Source: Puniceicoccales bacterium (lineage in GTDB: Bacteria; Verrucomicrobiota; Verrucomicrobiia; Opitutales; UBA953). From it: DNA of 44,055 nucleotides. The DNA is taken from the NCBI GenBank assembly GCA_031273045.1, contig JAISSQ010000244.1, positions 1-44,055 of the forward strand. Direction: 5' to 3'. Below, piece after piece: positions 1 through 8,403 of this stretch. A program made the translations under genes and the position numbers. Positions within the stretch are counted from its first letter, which is position 1. Each line of letters starts with the position of its first letter. The notes beneath the pieces are model-generated. The model did not search any database, was not told the origin of the DNA, and worked only from the letters and a program-made list of their open reading frames with translations.

Positions 1-248
1 AGGACGGCATCACCGGTTGGGAACGCCACGCGAAGAACCCGATTATCACGAACGGCGCAAAGGGCGAATGGGACTTCTCCGCCGTCTATAAACCGTTCGC
101 GCTCTACGACGCCGACGCCCAAAAATGGCGCGTCTGGTTCAACGGTCGCAACGGCGCCCCCGAATACATCGGCATGGCAACCAAAGACGGTCCCGACTTG
201 GGCTTCGTGCCGGCAGCGGCGACGGCAGCGACGGCGGCGACGAAGTAA
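1..248 (+). CDS. C-terminal fragment of a beta-propeller glycosidase-like protein (partial)
   Basis: An open frame enters from the left edge (first full codon at base 3) and ends at TAA 246-248, leaving about 81 residues. The fragment reads like the last blade of a five-bladed beta-propeller of the GH43/GH32/GH130 type: a WERHAKNPII strand, a WDFSAVYKP segment, then a WRVWFNGR segment and YIGMATKDG. Such proteins cleave or phosphorolyse plant or host oligosaccharides. The last 12 residues are an Ala/Thr run (AAATAATAATK) encoded by a GCGACGGC-type repeat, like low-complexity tails elsewhere in this window. The catalytic residues lie outside the window, so the family cannot be fixed. It is not in the ORF track because its start is missing. 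Confidence 0.6.
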   Translation, partial: DGITGWERHAKNPIITNGAKGEWDFSAVYKPFALYDADAQKWRVWFNGRNGAPEYIGMATKDGPDLGFVPAAATAATAATK

Positions 249-331
249 GATTTCCCACGGAACACACGAAATACACGGAAAGAGAAATTTTTCTTTCCGC
301 CGGTTTTCCGGCGCGTTCCCTCGACGGTCGC

Positions 332-1471
332 ATGCCTGTCCCTTCCTCTCCCCAGCCGCGCCGTCCCGTCGCGCCGCAGCGTCCCCAGCCCCAGCGTCCG
401 GGCGTCCCCCAGCAGATGACCCCGCAGCAGTTGGCGGCGCAGCAACAGGCGCAGGCGGCGGCTTATTACGCCCAGCAGCAACAGGCGGCCTACTATGCCC
501 AGCAACAGCAACAGGCCTATGCCGGCCAATACGCGCAACAACAGCAAGCGGCGGGGCAACCGGAGGTCGCCGGTGCCGGCGACCAGACCGACCCGAACGC
601 CGCCGCCGCTGCCGCCGCGCAGCAGCAACAGGCCGCTTACGAGGCGGCGCAGCAGCAATACGCGGCGCAACAAGCCGCCTACGCCGAGCAATACGCCCAG
701 CAGCAAGCCGCAGCCCAACAGCAAGCCGCAGCCCAACAGCAATACGCCGCCCAGCAGCAAGCGGCGGCACAGCAAGCGGCGGCGCAACAGGCGGCGCAGC
801 AGCAATACGCCCAGCAGCAGGCCGCTTATGCGGCGCAACAACAAGCCGCCTACGCGCAGCAGCAACAGCAGCAATCTTACGGCGGCGGTTACGGGTATCC
901 GCAATCGGCACCTTCGGGACCGGTCGGCTACGGCTCGTCGCCGGTCGGTTATTCCTCGGTTCCGGGACCGATTGGCTACGGTGCCTCCGCGCCGGTGGCG
1001 GCGCCCATGAGCCAAATCGAGTTGCTCAAGGCGCAGAAGCGCAAGCGGCGCGCCATCACGCTGGGCGTCACCGGCGGCGTCGTTCTCATCGCGCTCATCG
1101 CGCTGTTTATTGCCATCGCGATGACCGGCGGCATCGGCACTTCGGGCGAGAGCGTCGCCATCAAATACATGGACAAGAAGGATCCGAAGGGCAGCGGTTA
1201 CGTGGCGCGCAAAGCCGCCGGCACCGGCATTTTCTTCACCGACTACGTGTTCATCACGCGCGCTGCGGAGAAGAAGGCACTCGCGGAATACCGGCAGTTG
1301 GTCATCAGTCGCATGTTCCTGTTCGGTTGGTCGGTGAAGCAGGACGCCGCGTTGAGCGGCTACACCTCGGAGAACGACCTGCGCAACCATGCGGAGGAGA
1401 AAAAGTGGACACTCGGTCCGTGGATGAACGCCGACGGCGAAGTGGTCACATTCTCGGAGAAGGGGAAATGA
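332..1471 (+). CDS. Q/A-rich single-pass membrane protein, unknown function
   Basis: I start this 379-residue protein at ATG 332. The longer track ORF (from 125) overlaps the preceding gene and its extra N-terminus looks non-coding. No clear Shine-Dalgarno sequence is visible. Residues 1 to about 30 are Pro/Arg/Gln-rich. About 30-180 is a long Gln/Ala tract with many AAQQQ and YAQQQ units. A Gly/Tyr/Pro/Ser linker follows, then a basic stretch (KAQKRKRR) just before one strong hydrophobic segment (GGVVLIALIALFIAIAM). The last 95 residues form a globular-looking C-terminal domain with several Lys and Trp residues. Basic residues before the helix suggest a cytoplasmic Q-rich N-terminus and an external C-terminus. 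Its TGA overlaps the murI start (ATGATG), so the two are probably translationally coupled. I do not recognise the family. Confidence 0.75.
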   Translation: MPVPSSPQPRRPVAPQRPQPQRPGVPQQMTPQQLAAQQQAQAAAYYAQQQQAAYYAQQQQQAYAGQYAQQQQAAGQPEVAGAGDQTDPNAAAAAAAQQQQAAYEAAQQQYAAQQAAYAEQYAQQQAAAQQQAAAQQQYAAQQQAAAQQAAAQQAAQQQYAQQQAAYAAQQQAAYAQQQQQQSYGGGYGYPQSAPSGPVGYGSSPVGYSSVPGPIGYGASAPVAAPMSQIELLKAQKRKRRAITLGVTGGVVLIALIALFIAIAMTGGIGTSGESVAIKYMDKKDPKGSGYVARKAAGTGIFFTDYVFITRAAEKKALAEYRQLVISRMFLFGWSVKQDAALSGYTSENDLRNHAEEKKWTLGPWMNADGEVVTFSEKGK

Positions 1472-2358
1472 TGGCGGAGCGCGCCGCCGGTGACGCGCCA
1501 ACCGCGTCCGCCGCCGCTGCCGGTGACGCGCGCCGGTTGCGCGTCGGCGTGCTGGACTCCGGCGTCGGCGGCCTGTCCGTGTTGCGCGAAATCATCGCGC
1601 TGCTGCCGGCGGTGGAGACGCTTTACGCTGGCGACACGGCGCGCTGTCCCTACGGCGGGCGACCGGCGTCGGAGGTGGCGGCGTTCTGCGGGGAACTCAC
1701 GCGCGGGCTGCTCGCGAGCGGCTGCGACCTCGTGGTCGTCGCGTGCAACACCGCCACGGCACTCGCCGTTGACGCCCTGCGCGCGGCGCATCCGGCGGTT
1801 CCCATCGTGGGCATGGAGCCGGCAATCAAGCCGGCGGCGCTCCATTCGCGGACGGGTGTCGTGGGCGTGCTCGCCACCGCCGGCACGCTGCGGGGCGGAC
1901 GCTTCCGGCGGACGAAGGAGCGGTTCGCGGGCGCGACGCGCGTCATCGAGGTTGTCGGCGCGGGCTTGGTGGAACTCGTCGAGCGCGGCGCGGCGGACAC
2001 GCCGGAGGCGGACGCGCTGCTACGTCCGTTGCTGGCACCGGTGCTCGAAGCCGGCGCGGACAAACTTGTTCTGGGCTGCACGCATTTCCCGTTCTTGCGC
2101 GAAGCGATTCGGCGCGTTGCCGGTGACGCGCTGGAACTCGTGGACTCCGGCGCGGCGGTGGCGCGGCGCGTCCGCGATTTGTTGCCGGCGACGCCCGCCT
2201 CGTCCGCCACCGGCAGCATCACCGGCAGTGCCACCGGCAACGCTCCGCCGGCGCGCCTGTTTTTCGCCACCGGCGACGGCGGAACGCTATCGCGCCTTGC
2301 CTCGCGCTTGCTGACTGGCGCGCCGGTTCAACTCCTGCCCGCCTTGCCCGCCTTGTAA
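1468..2358 (+). CDS. murI: Glutamate racemase
   Basis: MurI interconverts L- and D-glutamate in the cytoplasm to supply D-Glu for peptidoglycan. The family signatures are clear: VGVLDSGVGGLSVL with Asp30, the AGDTARCPYG loop, VACNTATA with the first catalytic Cys93, and LGCTHFPFL with the second catalytic Cys204. At 296 residues it is somewhat longer than typical (about 265) because of an Ala/Thr-rich N-terminal leader of about 24 residues and a C-terminal insert (SSATGSITGSATGNA) made of repeated accggca blocks. Start is ATG 1468 or ATG 1471, both in frame; 1468 gives the ATGA overlap with the upstream gene. The 3' end overlaps the convergent sugar permease gene by 31 bp. Confidence 0.95.
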   Translation: MMAERAAGDAPTASAAAAGDARRLRVGVLDSGVGGLSVLREIIALLPAVETLYAGDTARCPYGGRPASEVAAFCGELTRGLLASGCDLVVVACNTATALAVDALRAAHPAVPIVGMEPAIKPAALHSRTGVVGVLATAGTLRGGRFRRTKERFAGATRVIEVVGAGLVELVERGAADTPEADALLRPLLAPVLEAGADKLVLGCTHFPFLREAIRRVAGDALELVDSGAAVARRVRDLLPATPASSATGSITGSATGNAPPARLFFATGDGGTLSRLASRLLTGAPVQLLPALPAL

Positions 2359-3848
2359 CCGGCGAGCGCGTAGTAGAGCACGTAGCAGTAGCACGGCAGC
2401 ATGCAAATGAGGAACGCGAGTTGGAAGTTGATGTGGAACCAATCTTGCGAGCGGGCGTAGAACTGCGGGATGAGTGCGCCGCCGGCGATTGCCATAATCA
2501 GGAACGCGGAGCCGAGGTTCGTGAACTTGCCGAGACCGGCGATTGCCAGCGGGAAAATCGCCGGCCACATCACGGAGTTCGCCAAGCCGAGCAGCGCAAC
2601 AAAGAGCACCGACACCGGCAGCCACCCGAAGAGCGTGAGCGTCGAGCCGCCGGTGAGATAGGCGCCGGCGGTGAACAACGCGCCGAGCACAGCGCACACG
2701 GCGAGGGCGCGTTCCTGTTTGATGAAGCGCGGAATCGCGATGATGCCGCCGATGTAGCCGACGACCATTGCGCCGAGCGTGAACGATGTCAGGAAGCCCG
2801 CCTTCGCCGTCGGCACGTGCATTGCCTTGCCGTAAAGACCGATGGCGTCGCCAGCCATCACTTCGGCGCCGAGATACAGGAACAGGCACAACACGCCGAG
2901 CCACAGGTGCGGATAACTGAAAATGCTTTTGCGCGAACCACCGGCGGCGGCACCGGCGGCGGCGGCGGAGTCGTCGGCGTTGCTCTTTTCAACGTCAATC
3001 TCCGGCAGCGGCGAAAACAGGACGCCGATGGCGAGCAGCGCGAGAATTATCGCGAGGACGGTGTAGGGCTTGATGACGTTCTGCGCCAGCGCGTCGAGCA
3101 ACGCGGCGCGTTTGGCTTCGACCTCGGCGAGTGTCGCCTTCGCGGTGGCAAGTGCCTCGACTGCGGCGCCGGCGGCGTCAACAGCGGCGTTTGCCTTGGC
3201 GGTGCCGGTGGCGATGGTCTTGTTCAACTCAACAATTTTTTCGCCGAGCGCGACGACCTGCGGCTCGATGTCCTTCGCACCGCCGAGCAACAACACCGTG
3301 AACAACGCCGCGCCGATGACGCCGGCGGTCTTGTTGCAAATGCCCATTATGCTGATGCGCTTCGCCGCGCTTTCGAGCGGGCCGATGATTGAAATGTAAG
3401 GGTTCGACGCCGTTTGCAGAAACGCGAGGCCGGTGCCGATGATGAACAGCGCGGTCAGGAACAGCCCGAACGAGCGCCCATACGCGGCGGGAATGCACAG
3501 CGCGGCGCCGGCAGCCATCGCCGCCAACCCGATTGCCATTCCGCGCTTGTAGCCGGTGCGCGCCAGAATCGCCGCCGCCGGCAGCGCGAGCACGAAATAC
3601 GCCATATAGAACGCGAACGTCACGAAGAGCGCCTGCGCGTCCGTCTGCAAATCGCAGGCGAGTTTGAGGAACGGAATGAGCGCGCCGTTGAGCCACGTCA
3701 CGAACCCAAAAATGAAAAACAGCGCACCGATGATGGAGATGCTGATGAGGTATTGGGTGCCGGTCTGGTGGGCGGAGTTCGCGGAGGTCGCGGCACCGGC
3801 GGTGGCGGCGTTGCCGGCGTTGCCGGTAGCGGAGGCGGGTTGGGACAT
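2328..3848 (-). CDS. FucP-like sugar:H+ symporter (MFS)
   Basis: This 506-residue polytopic membrane protein matches the FucP / glucose-galactose branch of the major facilitator superfamily: after a 30-residue Ala/Asn/Thr leader, TM1 reads ISIIGALFFIFGFVTWLNG and continues into ALIPFLKLACDL, a typical FucP opening. Further segments include FYMAYFVLALPAAAI, the YKRGMAIGL loop, SNPYISIIGP and, near the C-terminus, MWPAIFPLAI. It probably imports a hexose or deoxyhexose with a proton. An unusual loop of about 60 residues (AKANAAVDAAGAAVEAL and onwards) looks helical or coiled-coil and lies in a normally shorter extramembrane loop before IKPYTVLAIILALLA. The gene is divergent from ispH across 83 bp and overlaps murI tail to tail. 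The exact sugar cannot be told from sequence. Confidence 0.87.
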   Translation of the reverse strand: MSQPASATGNAGNAATAGAATSANSAHQTGTQYLISISIIGALFFIFGFVTWLNGALIPFLKLACDLQTDAQALFVTFAFYMAYFVLALPAAAILARTGYKRGMAIGLAAMAAGAALCIPAAYGRSFGLFLTALFIIGTGLAFLQTASNPYISIIGPLESAAKRISIMGICNKTAGVIGAALFTVLLLGGAKDIEPQVVALGEKIVELNKTIATGTAKANAAVDAAGAAVEALATAKATLAEVEAKRAALLDALAQNVIKPYTVLAIILALLAIGVLFSPLPEIDVEKSNADDSAAAAGAAAGGSRKSIFSYPHLWLGVLCLFLYLGAEVMAGDAIGLYGKAMHVPTAKAGFLTSFTLGAMVVGYIGGIIAIPRFIKQERALAVCAVLGALFTAGAYLTGGSTLTLFGWLPVSVLFVALLGLANSVMWPAIFPLAIAGLGKFTNLGSAFLIMAIAGGALIPQFYARSQDWFHINFQLAFLICMLPCYCYVLYYALAGYKAGKAGRS

Positions 3849-3931
3849 GTTGGGACAAGAAAGCGCCGCCGGCGCAAAGTTCCGCCTTTCGCATTTTCGC
3901 GGGAACGGTTCGCGCTAACATGCGCCGCCGC

Positions 3932-4810
3932 ATGAAAGTTATCCGCGCCAAAAGCGCCGGCTTCTGCTGGGGAGTCGAACGCGCAATAGACATCGCCAAG
4001 GAATTCGCGACCAAGGGGCGGCGTCCGGTTTTCACCGACGGTCCGCTTATCCACAACAGCCAGATGATGGAAAAATTGGAGTCCGAGGGGATTCGGGAGG
4101 TCGGCGACTATGAGAGCCGCAGCCAACTGGACTTGAACCTCGACGACTCGCAGCGCGGCAAGGCGGTCATGGTGGTGCGCGCGCACGGGGTTTCGCCGGA
4201 GCGGCGCAAATACCTCAAATCGCTCGGAATGGAGTTTCGCGACGCCACCTGCCCCGACGTGGGCACCATCGCCGGTCACATCAACACGCACGCCAGCAAG
4301 GGCTTCTCGACGGTGATTTTCGGCGACCCGAAGCACCCTGAGGTCATCGGGCTGATGGGCTACACGCGCGGGCGCGGGCACGTCATCAAGAACGAGGGCG
4401 ACATCGCCTCGCTGCCACCGTTGGGCGACAAGGTGTGCCTCGTGTCGCAGTCCACGATGTTCACGTTCGAGTTCGAGCGGCTCGCGGAGTGCCTCAAGCG
4501 GGTCTATCCCGGCGTGCTCGTGTTCAACACGATTTGCGGCGCGACGCGCGAGCGGCAGGGCGATGTGCGCGTGCTCGCCGAACAGGGCGCGGAGGCAATC
4601 GTCGTCATCGGCGGTCGCCACTCGGCGAACACGGTCAAACTCGCCGCGCTCGTCGAGAAATACGGCCTGCCGTGCTTCCACGTCGAAACCGCCGAGGAAC
4701 TCGACCTGAACCGGTTGCGCCAATACAGCGTCGTGGGCGTCACCGCCGGCGCCTCGACGCCCGGTTTCCTCATTGACGAGGCGTGCGCGAAACTCACCGC
4801 CGCGCAGTAG
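3932..4810 (+). CDS. ispH: 4-hydroxy-3-methylbut-2-enyl diphosphate reductase
   Basis: IspH (LytB) performs the last step of the MEP isoprenoid pathway, reducing HMBPP to IPP and DMAPP with a [4Fe-4S] cluster. The three cluster cysteines are present: Cys12 in GFCWGV, Cys107 in ATCPDV and Cys202 in NTICGAT. Other family motifs are RAHGVSP, HPEVIG, the VSQSTMF segment and TAGASTPG near the end. The length (292 residues) is normal. I choose ATG 3932 (MKVIRAKSAG) because family members begin there; an in-frame ATG at 3920 would add only MRRR. No strong Shine-Dalgarno decides between them. A thioesterase gene follows 118 bp downstream on the same strand. Confidence 0.95.
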   Translation: MKVIRAKSAGFCWGVERAIDIAKEFATKGRRPVFTDGPLIHNSQMMEKLESEGIREVGDYESRSQLDLNLDDSQRGKAVMVVRAHGVSPERRKYLKSLGMEFRDATCPDVGTIAGHINTHASKGFSTVIFGDPKHPEVIGLMGYTRGRGHVIKNEGDIASLPPLGDKVCLVSQSTMFTFEFERLAECLKRVYPGVLVFNTICGATRERQGDVRVLAEQGAEAIVVIGGRHSANTVKLAALVEKYGLPCFHVETAEELDLNRLRQYSVVGVTAGASTPGFLIDEACAKLTAAQ

Positions 4811-4928
4811 CGGCGGCAGTGACGGCGTCGTCACCGGCGACGCGCCGCCGGCGTCACCGGTGGTTGCGAAACTTTTTCCGCATGCCGTCTTGCCGCAACG
4901 CGGCGGCGCGGGTTCCCTCGGCGGCGTC

Positions 4929-5351
4929 ATGATTTCCGCCACTGTGCCCATTCGAGTCCGCTACGCGGAGACCGACGGCATGTCCGTCGCCTATCACGCG
5001 AATTACCTGACATGGTTTGAGGTCGCGCGCACGCAGTTGCTGGAGGACATCGGCGTCACCTACCGGAGTTTGGAGGAGGCGGGCTTCCTGCTGCCGGTGG
5101 TGGAGGCGAACCTGCGCTACCTCGCGCCGAGCCGCTACGACGACCGCCTCGAAGTGCTCGCCAAGGTCGTCGAGCCGCCCCGCGCGCGCATCCGAATCGA
5201 ATACGAAGTGCGGCGCGACGGACGCCTCCTGACCACCGGCTACACCGTGCACGCCTTCATGAGCCGCGAGGGGTTGCCGCTCAAGCCGCCCCAAATCGTT
5301 CAGGACGCCTTCGCGAAGGCGTTCGCGGAAGCGGCGAAGCAGGAGGGCTAA
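4929..5351 (+). CDS. Acyl-CoA thioesterase, YbgC/4HBT hotdog family
   Basis: This 140-residue protein is a single hotdog domain of the YbgC/FadM type, which hydrolyses acyl-CoA thioesters. The signature RVRYAETDGMSVAYHANYLTWFEVART contains the family aspartate and the H-x-N-Y-L helix start; the second half (PSRYDDRLEVLAKV ... RIRIEYEV) supplies the central sheet. ATG 4929 is chosen over the track start at 4773 because the domain begins immediately after it and the upstream sequence is repeat-rich and Ala/Pro-biased. The gene lies downstream of ispH, possibly co-transcribed. Its stop codon overlaps the stop of the convergent histidine kinase gene. Many relatives act with the Tol-Pal envelope complex, but no tol genes are visible here. 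Confidence 0.88.
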   Translation: MISATVPIRVRYAETDGMSVAYHANYLTWFEVARTQLLEDIGVTYRSLEEAGFLLPVVEANLRYLAPSRYDDRLEVLAKVVEPPRARIRIEYEVRRDGRLLTTGYTVHAFMSREGLPLKPPQIVQDAFAKAFAEAAKQEG

Positions 5352-7042
5352 CCCCGCTTCTTTCCCGCCCCCTTGCCGACGGGGAGCGTGAGCCGGAAGG
5401 CGCAGCCGGAGACGTCGGCGAGATGAACGAGTTCGCCGCCGAGTTGGCGCGCGAGTTGGCGCGAGATGGCGAGACCGAGCCCGACCCCCGGCTTGCGCCC
5501 CGCCGCCGCCTCGGCGGAGCGGTGGAAGGGATTGAAAATCTTGCGGCGCGAGGCGCGCGGAATGCCGGGACCGTCATCGCGGAAATCGAACACCGCCAGC
5601 CCGTCGCGGACGTTGATTTCGAGTTCGGCGCGCCGCCCCTCGCCGGCGTATTTGGCGGCGTTGTCGGCGAGGTTGAAGAGGATTTGCTCGACGGCGGTGA
5701 TGTCGGTGCGCAACCGCGCGTCACCGGCGCCGGCGGCGGTGCTCTCGGCGAACGTCATGCCCGCGCCCTCCAAACGGGCGCGCAGACGGGGCGCGACGCG
5801 CTCCGCGATTTCGGAGAGTGCGAGCACGTCGTCGCGCCGCATCTTCTTGCCGCGTTCGAGGCGCGCGAAGCCGAGGACGTTTTCGACGAGGTGCGTCAGG
5901 CGCGTCGCCTCATCGCGCAGCGTGGCGATGTATTTCTTCGCGCCCTCCGGCGGCACCATGCCCTCGGCGAGCATTTCGGTGTAGAGTTGGAACGTGGTCA
6001 GGGGCGTGCGCAGTTCGTGCGTGACGGCGGAGACGAACGCGGCGCGCCGCTCGCTTAACGCGAGGATGGCGAAGAAGACGGAGGCACCGCCGGTGAGCGC
6101 GAGGATGGCGAAGAACCAGCACACGACGAGCACGAGGCGCGCCGAGGTGACAAGGGGCGTGGTGTCGGGCGGACGCGCGCCGGCGCAAAGCGTGAGCGGC
6201 ATCGGGAAGAGCGAGCGCGCCGCGCTATCCGCCGCGCCGGCACCGGCGGCACCACCGGCGGTGCCACCGCCCGCGCCGGCGGAGGAGGATTTGCGGATGT
6301 CGGCGGCGGGAAGTTCGCCGGTGACGCCTTCGAGGAGTGCCTCGCGCAACGCCGGCCAGTCCACCCACACGCCCTGAATGCAGTCGCCCTGCGGCGTGTC
6401 CGCGGCGCGCAGCAGAAAGAGGTCGTTTCCAATCCAGACCGGCAGCAGGGCGGAGACGCCGCCGAAGCGCCGCCGCTCGGAGGAACCGGCGCGCCCGCCA
6501 CCGGTGGCGGCCCCGCCGAGCGCGCCGCCGGGAATCTTGCCCAGCCCGCGCATGTGCGCGCTGACGGCGTGGAAGAACGCCGCGTGAAACTCGCCGGCGT
6601 TCGGGAAACGCGCGCGCAGTTCGGCGAGAACGCCCTCGGCGGCGACGGCGGCGGCGGTGCCGGCGAGAATGGCGGGCGTGGCGGCGACGAGGTCGGAGGA
6701 AATCTGGAAATGCAACCGCACGTAGGGCGGCGGCAGCGTCGGCAACGGCTGCGCGAAGGGCGTCTCCGGCGGCGTCTCGAAGAGCGCGTCCATGCGGCGG
6801 GTCTCGATGGCGACCCACTCGGCGAGGCGGACGGTGGTGTTGCGCGTGGCGACGTCGAGGGAGCGACCGAGGGCGCACTCGCGCAGTTCGGCGCGGCGCG
6901 CGGTTTCGATTTGGAGCAAACTCGCGCTGGTCCAGCCCAGCGCGAAGAAGACCATGACAAGGCACAAAGCAAAGACCGCCCGCGCCGAGGGGCGCGGCGC
7001 GGTCTTGATTTTCAGGGCGAGCAGTTGAAGGTGTCGGCGCAT
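5348..7042 (-). CDS. Sensor histidine kinase (transmembrane)
   Basis: A 564-residue inner-membrane kinase, partner of the response regulator encoded 30 bp upstream. TM1 lies at about residues 22-45 (AVFALCLVMVFFALGW). A periplasmic sensor region of about 250 residues follows, and TM2 is at about 302-330. The HisKA domain has the H-box THELRTPL with His342. The ATPase domain has the N-box FNLADNAAKYA (Asn461), the G1 box DDGPGIP (Asp490) and the G2 box GVGLGLAIS. The sensor region resembles no domain I can name. It holds two Gly/Ala/Thr inserts (GGALGGAATGGG and AGAGGGTAGGAAGAGAA) encoded by ccggcggcacc-type repeats. The stop codon overlaps the convergent thioesterase stop. The signal sensed is unknown. 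Confidence 0.93.
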   Translation of the reverse strand: MRRHLQLLALKIKTAPRPSARAVFALCLVMVFFALGWTSASLLQIETARRAELRECALGRSLDVATRNTTVRLAEWVAIETRRMDALFETPPETPFAQPLPTLPPPYVRLHFQISSDLVAATPAILAGTAAAVAAEGVLAELRARFPNAGEFHAAFFHAVSAHMRGLGKIPGGALGGAATGGGRAGSSERRRFGGVSALLPVWIGNDLFLLRAADTPQGDCIQGVWVDWPALREALLEGVTGELPAADIRKSSSAGAGGGTAGGAAGAGAADSAARSLFPMPLTLCAGARPPDTTPLVTSARLVLVVCWFFAILALTGGASVFFAILALSERRAAFVSAVTHELRTPLTTFQLYTEMLAEGMVPPEGAKKYIATLRDEATRLTHLVENVLGFARLERGKKMRRDDVLALSEIAERVAPRLRARLEGAGMTFAESTAAGAGDARLRTDITAVEQILFNLADNAAKYAGEGRRAELEINVRDGLAVFDFRDDGPGIPRASRRKIFNPFHRSAEAAAGRKPGVGLGLAISRQLARQLGGELVHLADVSGCAFRLTLPVGKGAGKKRG

Positions 7043-7072
7043 GGCGGAGTGGGCGGCTCGCTCGGACGCGCG

Positions 7073-7897
7073 TCAGGTATTCGGGGGCGCGGACGGAACT
7101 GCCGGCGGAACGACGGCAGTGGAAGTGACCGAAGCCGCCGACGCGCCGACGCCACTGGCGAAGGCGACGGAGGACGCGGAGGAAGTGGCGGCGGACACGG
7201 CATCGTCGGAGCCCGGACGGATGAACTGGTAGCCGCGGCTACGGACGGTCTGGATGACCTGCGCGCTCTTGTCGCGAATCTTTTCGCGCAGCCGCGCGAT
7301 GGTCATGTCAATCGTCCGCGTCTCGGTCTTCGGGTCGAGTTTCCACACGCGCAGCAGGATTTCGTCGCGGCTGACGACGCGCCCCGGGTGCGAGCCAAGG
7401 TAACGCAACAGGCCGAACTCGCGCTCGGTCAGCGGCGTGCGCGTGCCGTCATCGAAGATGAGGACGCGCTTGTTCATGTTGGCGATGCCGCCCGGAACGG
7501 GCAGGTCTTTGCAAATGACGACGCGACCCGGGCTGCGGCGCAGGACCGCCTCGATGCGGGCGAGCAGTTCCTTCGCGCTGAAAGGTTTCACAACGTAATC
7601 GTCGGCGCCGAGTTTGAGACCTTCGACGCGGTCGCCCTCGGCGCCCTTGGCGGTGAGGAGGATGACGGGAATGCCGGGGCGCTCCTCCTGAAGGCGCTCC
7701 ATGATTTCAAGGCCGCTCATGCCGGGGAGAACGATGTCAAGGAGAAGGAGGTCGAACTCGTCGTCGAGGGCGATGGCAAATCCCTCGGTTCCATTGGCGG
7801 CTTGGGTAACAGTGTAACCCGCGAAGGTGAGAGCGTCGGACACCCCGCGGCGGATGGCTTCGTCGTCTTCGACGACAAGAATCTTGTAGTTGCTCAT
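7073..7897 (-). CDS. OmpR-family response regulator
   Basis: A 274-residue two-component regulator. The receiver domain (1-120) has the acidic pair Glu10/Asp11/Asp12 (ILVVEDDE), phospho-acceptor Asp54 (LLLLDIVLPGM), Thr82 and Lys104 (VVKPFSAKE). A winged-helix DNA-binding domain follows (TPLTEREFGLLRYL ... DMTIARLREKI ... VIQTVRSRGYQFI). The last 40 residues are a Ser/Ala/Val low-complexity tail not needed for the fold. ATG 7897 is preferred because the receiver fold begins at once; the track start at 7936 adds 13 residues without domain content. The kinase gene follows 30 bp downstream, so the pair should form one operon that phosphorylates and activates this regulator. Targets are not evident. 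Confidence 0.93.
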   Translation of the reverse strand: MSNYKILVVEDDEAIRRGVSDALTFAGYTVTQAANGTEGFAIALDDEFDLLLLDIVLPGMSGLEIMERLQEERPGIPVILLTAKGAEGDRVEGLKLGADDYVVKPFSAKELLARIEAVLRRSPGRVVICKDLPVPGGIANMNKRVLIFDDGTRTPLTEREFGLLRYLGSHPGRVVSRDEILLRVWKLDPKTETRTIDMTIARLREKIRDKSAQVIQTVRSRGYQFIRPGSDDAVSAATSSASSVAFASGVGASAASVTSTAVVPPAVPSAPPNT

Positions 7898-8083
7898 TGG
7901 AGATGAAGTGCTTGGTAGTTGAATGATAGACGACACCGAACCTCGGCGTCGGCGGGGAATTAAACACCACCGGCGGGTTCTGCAAAGCCGTAGTTTTCTT
8001 AATTTTCAGAAAAAAATCGTAAGCGGTCGCATGCGTGTTTGAGTTGAATTTTTTCACGAACGGTGCACCGGCGGCGCACCGGT

Positions 8084-8124
8084 GGCGCGGGTTGAAAAAT
8101 CCGCCGGCGGCGCGGGTTGAAAAA
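8084..8124. repeat. 16-bp direct repeat upstream of tRNA-Met
   Basis: GGCGCGGGTTGAAAAA occurs at 8084-8099 and again at 8109-8124, separated by a GCCGGCGG-rich spacer. It lies in the 278-bp intergenic region between the response regulator and tRNA-Met. The TTGAAAA cores could be mistaken for -35 boxes; I see no convincing partner -10. Confidence 0.6.
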
Positions 8125-8175
8125 AGTGCTTGCGCTTTTTCGCGCGGGGCTGTTTCCTGCGTCCCATCACTTGAT

Positions 8176-8252
<77 letters not shown>

Positions 8253-8264
8253 ATTTTCCGAGGG

Positions 8265-8295
8265 AGCCCGCCAGACAACGGCGGGCTTCTTTTTT
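8265..8295 (+). terminator. Rho-independent terminator after tRNA-fMet
   Basis: An 8-bp perfect stem AGCCCGCC/GGCGGGCT with a 7-nt loop is followed by TTCTTTTTT, starting 12 nt past the tRNA CCA. It should end the tRNA transcript before the sigma factor gene. Confidence 0.88.
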
Positions 8296-8403
8296 GAGCA
8301 CCACCGGTGACGCCGCCGGCACCGGTGCCGGCGCGAAAGAAAAGACAAACCCGACCGCCGGCGGCGCTCTTTCCGCAAAACACCCAAGAACTCCCAATCG
8401 AAC

